This document shows, piece by piece, positions 1-6,662 of a DNA stretch of 11,023 nucleotides. The notes under the pieces were generated by a model that had not been told where the DNA came from, did not search any database, and saw only the letters and a list, made by a program, of their open reading frames with translations. Location of the stretch: contig MU069439.1 of the NCBI GenBank assembly GCA_002284615.2, positions 800,886 to 811,908 on the forward strand, written 5' to 3'. The stretch comes from Dunaliella salina. Its lineage: Eukaryota > Chlorophyta > Chlorophyceae > Chlamydomonadales > Dunaliellaceae. The position numbers and the translations under genes are program-made. Numbering within the stretch: position 1 is the first letter of the stretch; every line of letters starts with the position of its first letter.

Positions 1-86
<86 letters not shown>

Positions 87-94
87 ACGCACGC
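1..94. repeat. (AC)n dinucleotide microsatellite
   Basis: A perfect run of 40 AC units fills positions 1-80 and decays into imperfect AC and GC-interrupted units up to about 94. It touches the window edge, so its true length is unknown. It lies about 60 bases before the first recognisable exon and is probably the 3' part of an intron of the mTERF-like gene. Confidence 0.97.
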
Positions 95-152
95 ATGTAT
101 ATTGTGTCAAAGATTGCATGTCAACTATTTCATTCTTGTTGCACTTGCCCAG

Positions 153-244
153 TCTATGTCTCTGAGGCGGACCGGCCGAAGCCCATCCCAGCTTCGGAGC
201 ATGAAGACAGGCGTCGCAGAAAGCAACTGCTGGAGATAGCTGAA
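153..244 (+). CDS. exon 1 visible (charged N-terminal segment)
   Basis: A pyrimidine-rich stretch ends in CCCAG at 148-152, and the exon ends at a consensus GTAAGT donor at 245. It encodes 30 residues rich in Arg, Lys and Glu, ending in LLEIAE. Two bases at its start complete a codon from an earlier exon. An alternative is translation from ATG at 95 with no intron upstream. That would add a 20-residue Cys-rich leader and also stays open to the window edge, but the splice-site context favours an internal exon. Confidence 0.65.
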
Positions 245-3200
245 GTAAGTAAAAGGCAAACAATCCTTGCTGGGCGCTGCTGTCCTTTGCTGTGTGGCAG
301 CCTAGGCGTCTGCATTGTGTGCTGTTATCAGGCAAGGTTTTGGAGGTCGCATTGATCAGCAGCCCATAATGTTGCGTAAAGAATGTTGATTGCCCTGTAG
401 CCGCTCAGTGTGAAACCTTGTTAACCTGGTTATGCTCCACTGCTTGGACTCCATGCCTGAGCAAGGCAACAGTGCAGTGCCTCTTAAGCTCTTGCTTGAC
501 TCAACAAATTGCGCCCTGTGCGGTAGTCAATTCAGCTTGAATGCTCTTCCTTGTTGGTTGTTTTCAAAGAATTTGGTGGCCAACAAACATACTCTCCCTC
601 TCTGGCAAACTCACATATCACATTGAGCATACTTTTGCAGGCGGCAAAGCGAAAGGGGATTGGGATGGAGATTGTTGAGAAGAAGCTGTCAGAGGTCGAA
701 ACAGTGCTACCGGGGCTTGTGAATCTGCATCGGGCAAAGGCTTCTGATTGGGTAGGTGATAAGGTGAACGCCCATATGTAGGGATGCATCGAGGAGTCTC
801 AACTTTCTTTTTGCCGAGGTGTTGCTAGCGATGGTGGTACCTGGCCCAGAGCGCTTGGGGCTGCCTTGATGGCCATGGTTGCTTTCATTGGAATGCTACA
901 AGAGAACCTGCAAGGTCTGGGCTATTGATGGTATCACAACAGAGGTCCATTGCAATGAAGCCCTGAAATAATTTCTTGACTGGGCATGTCAGAGTTTGCC
1001 GAAACAACCTTTTGCCTTCAGGCTGGGCGAAAGGATGCGTAGTCACAGTAGCCAGCAAACAGTTGCGCTTCAGCATGGTAGCCTGTGCTTGGATAATGGG
1101 TCTCACCATCTTGCCTTTCTGCTTACACAGTGGTTTCCATCGTGGCCTAACTCAGGGCAAGCCATTTTCTTTTTTATTTCTCTATTTACTTATTTGGCTT
1201 CGCATGTGCACTCCACTGTTCCCGTTCCCTCACTATGCGACAACAGTATGCATGGAAACAGTTGAATTTTTACATGGTAGCCTTTGCTTGGATAATGGTT
1301 CTCACTATCTTGCCTTTCTGCTTACACAGTGGTTTCCCTTGTGGCTTCACTCAGGGCAAGCCATTTTCTTTCTTTATTTCTCTATTTATTAATTTGGCTT
1401 TGCTTTGCATGTGCACTCCACTGTTCCCCTTCCCTCACTATGCGACAACAGTATGCGTGGATTCACCACACTGTCTTTCAGGCATATGCAAGTTTGCGAG
1501 GTGATATATCTCCAGTTATGAACATGAGTGGATATTTACTCAAAGATTAGCAGGGATTCATACGAAACACCTAGCTGGCTTAGAATATTGTGATATCGAT
1601 AACGTTCGACAATTATATTTACTGGTTTAGACCTCGATGCTGGTCTGCAACTCTGGTCTAATACAGGTTACAGGTTTCAGGTTACAGGAAAGAAAGGCCT
1701 CCAGTCGAAACGACTGACTGCTAGTCTGGTCTAATTAATACAAGGTCGCAAAGGAAAAAGCATGCCCCGCAATGAGCTCCATGCCCGAAAATGAACCTGC
1801 CGCCCCTGCACCCTCCACTGTGCAGGTTACTATCATTTCGGACGATTCGTTGGCAAACAAGATCATCTTGCTCAAAGACGTGTTCCCCAATGCCAACGTG
1901 CTCAAGATTTTTTCTCAGCAACCGCGCCTCCTCTTGCTTCCCACAGAGCGGCTCCACGCGGATGCTCACCAGGTTTGCATGCTTGTGAAGCGCTGGCTCT
2001 GTGAGCTAAATCCAGAAATAGCACATAACTTAGAATTAGAGGGTATCATCCAAGTTTTTCAAATGTGACTAGAATTGGACGATATAATTTTCCGTCTGAA
2101 ATGACATTCACAACAAGTTTATGAAGTGAGAGCACAGCACGCTGCTACCTTGCAAATACCAAGAGCTAGTCGCTCTGCAAGGAGCAACGGTAGAATGTTT
2201 TAATTTGCTTGGATGTGCTGTCGGAAGGCTGCTGTCTTTGGGCTTGCGGGAAAGTTGAGTCCTTGTGTATTAGTGGCCTTTAAGTATTAACCCAACCTCC
2301 TGTGCCTGCAGGTAAAGAAAATGCTTTCAACTGTACAGGGTGCAGAGAGCTTAGTGGACACGATCCCGGTGCGTTCACAGTTGCTCAGTATGCAATCTTG
2401 CTATGGTCAGCACTGACAGCGTGAATGCAACCAGGTGCTTGGAAGCCATTTTTAGCTGGGTTGTGTGTGAAGCCAGTTCGCTTTTTGGCGCTTGAACCTG
2501 TGACCTTGCTTACGCCTCAGGTTATGGCATGGGAATCCCTGCAGAAGTGAAACATTAATATGCTTCCTATGTGCAGTCCTTCATGGATCCAAGAAATTTA
2601 GAGCGTTCCCTGGCCGAGGTCCAAGCTTTCTTCCCTGGTAGGTTTGCAAATATTTGGAAACCATGCATAATGTGAGTCCTCCGCACCTCTGGAATCATTT
2701 CCTTCTGAGTCCTTCCTTTATCTTGCACCCTTCTTGATAATTTGTTTAGCGTCTTGCATGTTTTCGAAGGGACGACCAGCCCCTTTTCCACCCTCCCCTG
2801 CATTTGAAGACTTGCATCACTCACACACAACAGAGAGCAGTCGTCCAAAATATGTGAAACCCAGCCGCAACTCCTCTGCATGCTCCAGCTGTACACACTG
2901 CTGGCAAGCATCATCTATGTATTCGCGGTCAGCATAGGTCCAGGTGCCCCTTTCGCTGACGGCCAGCATCATCCAAGACTTTGCAGTGTGATAGGTCCTG
3001 CTGTACACGCTGCTGGCTAGCATCCTCCAAGTGTTTGCAGTCAGCATAGGTCCAGCTGTACACGCTACTGGCTAGCAGCAGCTGAACATGTAAACATGCT
3101 CCTGAAGTCAAAGACCAACCCAAGAAATGTAATTGCCCTCACTGTTTAAGGAAAGCTGCTCTGTATTCTGGCCCTACTGCTTGATCAGCAGCTTGATTGG

Positions 3201-4619
3201 CCCGGGCGGGTTGCTGTTGCTCTCACTCCTAATCACAGGCACCTCAGGGATTTTTAAATTATGTGCAATGTAACCTAGTACATGGGATTTAAAGTATATA
3301 TACTGGTGTATAGTAAAAAGAGCGGCCCATGATTATCGAGTTTTTACATCTTTTTTCCTAGGGTTACTTTGAAAGAAAAACTAGACCTCCAGGAATCCAC
3401 TGCTGATGCTGCTGTACAGGATGATTGAGTCAGGCGCTGTGAAATGAGGCATGAAATCATCCCTATACTCGCAACCATCCATTTGGGTTTTTCATGCCCC
3501 TAGTACCAAAGGCTCAGAGCGTCTGCAAACTTTCATTTTAAGTTTTGGCCTGTCTGAAGTCTTGCTATCAGCTTGTTAGGTCAAGCTGCGTAGAGAGGCT
3601 GTTATGAACCTGGAAAAATTTCGTTCTAGCCAAAGGCATCCAGCTACATTACCACTGCTTCTAATTGCTCCTTGTGGTTTGCCGAGTTGCTTTCATGTGG
3701 ACCATCTACTGAGCTTGCACAGCCTGCATGATCACGCCTCAGGCTCCATGGGCATGCATGCAGGTATGAGATGTTGTGCTGTTTCATGGCCTGGGAGGGT
3801 TTGGCTGGGCTGCTGATGGTGTCCTTGCACATCAGCCCACATGGCTTCCCTGGCACTTCCTTTGATCTTGAATTTGGGTAAATCTGCTTGAGATTTGTGC
3901 ATGCACATACATGGAAGCACGCACGCAAACTATTGCAGGTGCCTGAATGCAACGCTTCCCCTCCTCAACCTTCATTGCTTTCACTCTAGATGACATTCTT
4001 ACTAAACTTTAAATCCTGAGATGTGCAAGATTTGCACTGAGCTTAGAGACTCTTAGACTCTGCGCTCCAAGTTTGAAATTGTATGTTAGTACACAAAAAC
4101 CCCCCAATTACAAGAACATACTGTTGTATTTACTAGCAGGATTGGCCAATTCCGTATGCGAGAACTAATTTGAAAATACTTTATACCATATTCCGTACCC
4201 GTGTTCGCATTCCGTATCTGTATTTTCTATGTATACTGTACACCTGCAGATCTGGCCAACCTTGTACACTAGTATACAGTATATGCTTACCTTGCACGCA
4301 AATTATGCAAACTACGCTCATCCATATTGTTTTTGTGGGTTGCCATACATCATGTACGGTACCATGATTGCATGTTGCTGGATGTATGGGTCGGGCTGAT
4401 GGTATGCATGGCCTTACTACATGCCTCGTTGGCTATGCCAAACATGCAAGCTAGCATATGACTTGCCAGTGTGGCTGAATCACACTCTTCCCTAATGATG
4501 TGACTACAGGTTCCGTGCCGTTGGAGCTCTTGCTAAAGCATCCTGATTTATTAGACAACCTGGGGGAGTCATCCATCGAAGACTCAGCAGAGTACGGAGA
4601 GCTCAGCACAAAGGATTGA
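153..4619 (+). CDS. mTERF-like repeat protein, six exons, 5' partial
   Basis: Exons 153-244, 641-751, 1826-1972, 2312-2368, 2577-2637 and 4510-4619 join into 191 codons plus TGA. Introns are phase 0 except the last, phase 1. Residues 1-39 are charged and include an RRRRK stretch. Four repeats of 33-34 residues follow, starting near residues 42, 76, 110 and 143. Each has aliphatic or aromatic residues at offsets 0, 4, 7 and 11 (V42/L46/V49/L53; L76/I80/L83/F87; L110/A114/V117/L121; L143/L147/V150/F154). LP or FP follows in three repeats, and a second helix carries proline in QQPRLLLL, DTIP and KHPDLLDN. This is the layout of mTERF repeats, known in organelle nucleic-acid-binding proteins that act in transcription termination, splicing or translation. 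The tail (residues 175-191) is acidic and ends in STKD. Any N-terminal targeting peptide and further repeats would lie left of the window. The gene model is well supported; the family call is inferred from the repeat pattern, and the target nucleic acid is unknown. Confidence 0.75.
245..640 (+). other. intron 1
   Basis: The intron is 396 bases, phase 0, with GTAAGT at the donor and TTTTGCAG at the acceptor. I see no repeat or RNA gene inside it. Confidence 0.75.
641..751 (+). CDS. exon 2 (mTERF-like repeat 1)
   Basis: The exon begins after TTTTGCAG and ends before GTAGGT, phase 0 at both ends. It encodes 37 residues with a basic start (AAKRKG), then most of repeat 1: VEKKLSEVETVLPGLVNLHR and a final SDW. 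The usual proline of helix 2 is replaced here by Asp66. Confidence 0.8.
1045..1455. repeat. tandem duplication, two units of about 200 bp
   Basis: Landmarks recur at a constant offset. AAACAGTTG is at 1057 and 1256, CATGGTAGCC at 1074 and 1273 (offset 199), and TGCGACAACAGTATG at 1236 and 1441 (offset 205). The units are nearly identical over most of their length, with a few indels and substitutions, which suggests a fairly recent duplication. Both lie inside intron 2. Confidence 0.9.
1664..1688. repeat. 11-bp direct repeat in intron 2
   Basis: CAGGTTACAGG occurs at 1664-1674 and again at 1678-1688. A 10-bp CTGGTCTAAT at 1653-1662 recurs at 1726-1735, so both lie in one locally repetitive patch. 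Confidence 0.8.
1702..1716. repeat. small perfect hairpin
   Basis: CAGTCG, AAA and CGACTG form a 6-bp stem with a 3-base loop, about 110 bases before the acceptor of intron 2. It may be chance; no function is claimed. Confidence 0.5.
1826..1972 (+). CDS. exon 3 (mTERF-like repeat 2 and start of repeat 3)
   Basis: The exon starts after CTGTGCAG and encodes 49 residues in phase 0. It carries the clearest repeat in the protein: LANKIILLKDVFPNANVLKI followed by FSQQPRLLLL. It ends in LHADAHQ, the start of repeat 3. The donor GTTTGC is weak. A donor at 1985 (GTGAAG) would also keep the frame but adds VCML and breaks the 0/4/7/11 spacing of repeat 3. Confidence 0.85.
1973..2311 (+). other. intron 3
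   Basis: The intron is 339 bases, phase 0, with donor GTTTGC and acceptor CCTGCAG. No repeat or RNA gene was seen inside. Confidence 0.75.
2312..2368 (+). CDS. exon 4 (rest of mTERF-like repeat 3)
   Basis: This 57-base exon lies between CCTGCAG and a GTGCGT donor and encodes 19 residues, VKKMLSTVQGAESLVDTIP. Joined to exon 3 it completes helix 1 of repeat 3 (L110/A114/V117/L121) and reaches the helix 2 proline (P135). Confidence 0.8.
2369..2576 (+). other. intron 4
   Basis: The shortest intron, 208 bases, phase 0, with GTGCGT donor and TGTGCAG acceptor. Nothing else was seen in it. Confidence 0.75.
2577..2637 (+). CDS. exon 5 (first helix of mTERF-like repeat 4)
   Basis: The exon starts after TGTGCAG and ends before GTAGGT with one base of a split glycine codon. 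It encodes SFMDPRNLERSLAEVQAFFP. L143, L147, V150 and F154 give the repeat spacing, and FP matches the FP of repeat 2. Confidence 0.8.
2885..3090. repeat. tandem repeat, 55-57 bp unit, about 3.6 copies
   Basis: Units start at about 2885, 2940, 2997 and 3052. A shared core is CCAGCTGTACACGCTGCTGG, then AGCATC.TCC and GTCAGCATAGGTCC. The second unit is the most diverged. The array lies inside intron 5. Confidence 0.88.
4232..4283. repeat. 9-bp inverted repeat
   Basis: TATACTGTA at 4232-4240 is matched by TACAGTATA at 4275-4283, with a 34-base spacer, in an AT-rich part of intron 5. ATTCCGTA also recurs just upstream. Both may be chance in low-complexity sequence. Confidence 0.45.
4510..4619 (+). 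CDS. exon 6, terminal (end of mTERF-like repeat 4, stop)
   Basis: The exon begins after ACTACAG. Its first two bases, with the last base of exon 5, make glycine. It then encodes SVPLELLLKHPDLLDNLGES, completing repeat 4 with the conserved HPDLL. An acidic tail ends in STKD and TGA at 4617-4619. The phase match and repeat continuity across a 1.9-kb intron are the main support. Confidence 0.8.
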
Positions 4620-4810
4620 TAGTTTGCTAGCACCTTGATTGGTTGCTTTTGGCTTATTGACATGGCATGCTCAGGTGCGCAGTATGCAGAGAGTTTGCAA
4701 CAAGGCAAGCTTGAGCGCTTACACCTGCTTGTGACTGGTTTTGCACTGGTGCAGGTCCTCTTCGTCATCCTGCTGACTGCACAAGAGTGTAATGTTTTTT
4801 TTGGATCCAA
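4620..4810 (+). other. probable 3' UTR of the mTERF-like gene
   Basis: Sequence after the stop runs to a TGTAA motif at 4788-4792 followed by a T-rich stretch. The extent is inferred from that motif only. Confidence 0.45.
4788..4792 (+). terminator. candidate polyadenylation signal TGTAA
   Basis: TGTAA is the common polyadenylation signal in chlorophyte algae. This copy lies 169 bases after the stop codon and is followed by a run of T. A five-base motif is weak evidence on its own. Confidence 0.4.
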
Positions 4811-5110
4811 CTGCAATGTACTCTGCAACTCCTCAGCTCAATTTCTGTGCTTGCATCAATAATGCTGGCGAAATAGAAGGCCTGCCGCTTAAGATGTTGA
4901 GGATGTTTTGCATGCATTTTAAATTACATGACCTGCCCACGCTACTATTTCATATGCCCTGAGAGAAGCCGAGGACAGTAGACAGTCCCTGGATCCGCTT
5001 TTCCTAATCAAGCTGTCCAAATACCATTTTTTTGTACAAAGAGGGATGAATGAATTTTGGAGATCAGCAAAATATTTGCTCGTGATTGAGTTGCAAGGGC
5101 TCCCTGAGAT
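4811..5110. other. intergenic stretch, nothing recognised
   Basis: About 300 bases between the presumed 3' end of the mTERF-like gene and the purine tract. No coding, RNA or repeat signal stands out. Confidence 0.4.
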
Positions 5111-5230
5111 AGGAAAACGAAAGGAAAGAGAGGGGGAGGAAAGGGAGGAAAAGGAAAGGAAAGCAAAGGATGGAATGGAAAGGAAGGAAAAAGAATGGAA
5201 TGGAGTGGAGTTAAATGGAAAGGAAAGGAA
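5111..5230. repeat. polypurine GGAAA/GGAAT-rich tract
   Basis: About 120 bases are nearly all A and G on the + strand, built from irregular GGAAA, GGAAT and GAGGA units. The tract keeps both strands open in several frames, which gives spurious Glu/Lys-rich and Ser/Phe-rich open segments. Confidence 0.93.
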
Positions 5231-5397
5231 CAAAGATACGAGTGGGGGAAGCGTCGCAAGCGATGCTTAAAAATTGGCAGAGCCAGTCTCTCACTGACTG
5301 ATGATGTCATTTACAACTCCCTTGGCTTGCAAGAGACACAGCACCTGAGACAGGACTTGAACATGAAGGATGTGCAAGTGTGACCGCTTTACCAATG

Positions 5398-5832
5398 AGC
5401 ATTGCTATGTGCACTGCAGCAGGCATTACTGCATGCATGTGTGCATTGCTGCATGCTGTGTAAGTGCATAGTGCGCAAAGATTTGCAGAATTCTTTGGAA
5501 TTCCACATCATGTTTGCGTCATGGCAGAATTCTGCGACGTGTTTGCGGTATGCATCCACAGTGCACTACTACATGCATGGCTTTGCCCATTGTTGCGCGC
5601 ATTACGGCATGCACCTTTGCATGCCTCACTGCATGTATGGCTCTGTGTGTTGCTGCATGGATTCATGCAAGCACAGTTATAGGCATTGCTGCATGGATTA
5701 CTGCATGCGTCGCAGTGCGCATTACTGCATGCTGTGGTTGTGCATACTGCATGAAGGTTGTTACTTACATTCTGCATCATGATTGTTGCATGCAATCCAT
5801 TGTGCATAATGTTTGCTGCATGCATGCAAGAA
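5398..5832. repeat. degenerate GCATG-rich short tandem array
   Basis: Variants of GCATTGCTGCATG and GCATTACTGCATGC recur through about 435 bases, interrupted by a less repetitive part near 5470-5545. Isolated related units (GCATGCATGCA) continue at 5960-5990. The array lacks stop codons in several frames on both strands and so produces Cys/His/Met-rich or Ala/Cys-rich open segments that I do not treat as genes. Confidence 0.88.
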
Positions 5833-6051
5833 CTCTGTGCTGCAACTGCCATTCAGGTCAAGCCGTGCAACCTGACCCCGTTTTGCCCTCCTTCTCCCGT
5901 ACCTGGAACAGAAAAGCCATGCACCCGAAATGCACCATTCCTCAACATAACTTCCTGCAGCAATGCATGCCTTGTTCATGCATGCATGCACACTCGAGTG
6001 TATCCTGCTTGCTGTTCACAGCCAGCCTTGCTCACTTGCACCCTTCCACAG

Positions 6052-6231
6052 TCAACAGCAGGCTGTGCTCCAGAGGCCCTTTCGCCTATACAATAGGGCA
6101 GGGTCGCAGGAGCGACTCCACATAGCATAAGCAAACTCTTCCTCCGTGGCTAACCCCGGTTCGGATAGCATCACCCGCTGCACCGCCCGGCCAAACAACC
6201 CTTTATGTTTTGCCCTAGCGTTTAACTTGGC
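6052..6231 (-). CDS. weak candidate exon, unknown product
   Basis: On the minus strand a TGATGTGCAG acceptor-like site is followed in phase 0 by 59 open codons and TGA. The start, AKLNARAKHKGLFGRAVQRV, is basic, and a mixed segment with LATEEEFAYAMW follows. Composition looks more protein-like than the surrounding repeats. It could be the last exon of a minus-strand gene converging on the mTERF-like gene, a fragment of a mobile element, or chance. I do not recognise the family. Confidence 0.22.
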   Translation of the reverse strand, partial: AKLNARAKHKGLFGRAVQRVMLSEPGLATEEEFAYAMWSRSCDPALLYRRKGLWSTACC

Positions 6232-6575
6232 CTGCACATCAAGTTTGAGGGCGGGGGGTGCGCTGGGCAAGCCATGGTGGCCATCTTCTGCCCAGCAAGG
6301 AGTTTAAAACTCTCTGCACAGGGCTTTTCCCACTAAGCTGACACTGCAGTGCTGAATGAAAACTTTTTTCTTGGTCTGCACGTTAAGTATCAGGGCGGGA
6401 GGTGCATTGGGCAGGCCATGCTGGCCACCTTCTGCTCAGCCACCAGGCAGGGGTGCTCCAGAACTCTTTTGCACTGGGCTTGTCCCACTCAATTGACACT
6501 GCAGTGCTACTCCTAACATTTTGCTTGGTGTACATGCCAAGGCGGGGGATGCGCTGAGTGGGCTATGGCGGCAGG
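6226..6575. repeat. tandem repeat, about 144/154 bp unit, 2.3 copies
   Basis: Units start with CTTGG at 6226, 6370 and 6524. Shared blocks include AGGGCGGG.GGTGC, GGGCA.GCCATG.TGGCCA, TTCTGC.CAGC and GACACTGCAGTGCT. The third copy is truncated after about 50 bases. Copies are clearly diverged, so the array is older than the intron 2 duplication. Confidence 0.85.
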
Positions 6576-6596
6576 TGTGATTTTTACCGGGAAACA

Positions 6597-6637
6597 GGCA
6601 AACCTAGGGGCTTACGCCCCATGAATGGGGCTTTGCC
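6597..6637. repeat. nested hairpins with alternative pairing
   Basis: GGCAAA at 6597-6602 pairs with TTTGCC at 6632-6637. Inside, GCCCCA (6616-6621) pairs with TGGGGC (6626-6631) around a TGAA loop. GGGGC at 6607-6611 can instead pair with the same GCCCC. It directly precedes the 21-bp palindrome. Confidence 0.7.
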
Positions 6638-6641
6638 GAAA

Positions 6642-6662
6642 AGAGTGGTATCATACCACTCT
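6642..6662. repeat. perfect 21-bp palindrome
   Basis: AGAGTGGTAT and ATACCACTCT are exact 10-base inverted arms around a single C. The sequence changes from GC-rich repeats to AT-richer unique DNA just after it, so it may mark the end of an inserted element; that is inference. Confidence 0.85.

Larger units (their letters stand above)
752..1825 (+). other. intron 2, with internal tandem duplication
   Basis: The intron is 1074 bases, phase 0, with GTAGGT at the donor and CTGTGCAG at the acceptor. It contains a tandemly duplicated segment of about 200 bp (1045-1455), an 11-bp direct repeat at 1664-1688 and a small hairpin at 1702-1716. A possible extra exon at 1482 was considered and dropped because exon 2 to exon 3 gives a continuous repeat pattern without it. 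Confidence 0.7.
2638..4509 (+). other. intron 5, long, with 55-57 bp tandem repeat
   Basis: The intron is 1872 bases, phase 1, with GTAGGT donor and ACTACAG acceptor. It holds the tandem array at 2885-3090 and a short inverted repeat at 4232-4283. The open stretches seen on either strand inside it are short and show no recognisable protein. A splice-like CTAG at 3360 was rejected as an acceptor because its frame does not match exon 5. Confidence 0.7.

Noticed and set aside
1482..1514. Extra exon after TTTCAG encoding AYASLRGDISP
   Set aside because: It would need a poor GTTATG donor, and it inserts 11 residues between SDW and VTIISDD, breaking the 34-residue spacing that exon 2 joined to exon 3 gives directly.
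1772..2068. 98-codon open frame starting at ATG 1772 as a separate small gene
   Set aside because: Only the part 1826-1972 shows the repeat pattern. The flanking parts lie outside good splice sites and read as intron sequence.
3362..3427. Alternative terminal exon after TTTCCTAG encoding VTLKEKLDLQESTADAAVQDD
   Set aside because: The frame does not match the phase 1 end of exon 5; in the required frame a TGA appears after three codons. Exon 6 matches both phase and repeat pattern.
4674..4760. Possible further exon after CTCAG encoding AQYAESLQQGKLER
   Set aside because: It lies after the in-frame TGA at 4617. Using it would require a donor inside exon 6 that removes a natural-looking C-terminal end. 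Kept as 3' UTR.
4919..5310. Ser/Phe/Pro-rich minus-strand and Glu/Lys-rich plus-strand open frames
   Set aside because: They are translations of the polypurine tract in different frames.
5398..5832. CRISPR-like array
   Set aside because: The units are degenerate, directly adjacent and lack unique spacers of even length. The genome is eukaryotic.
5514..6125. 203-codon open frame on the + strand
   Set aside because: It runs mostly through the GCATG array, which lacks stops in several frames on both strands. The product is low-complexity, with no domain.
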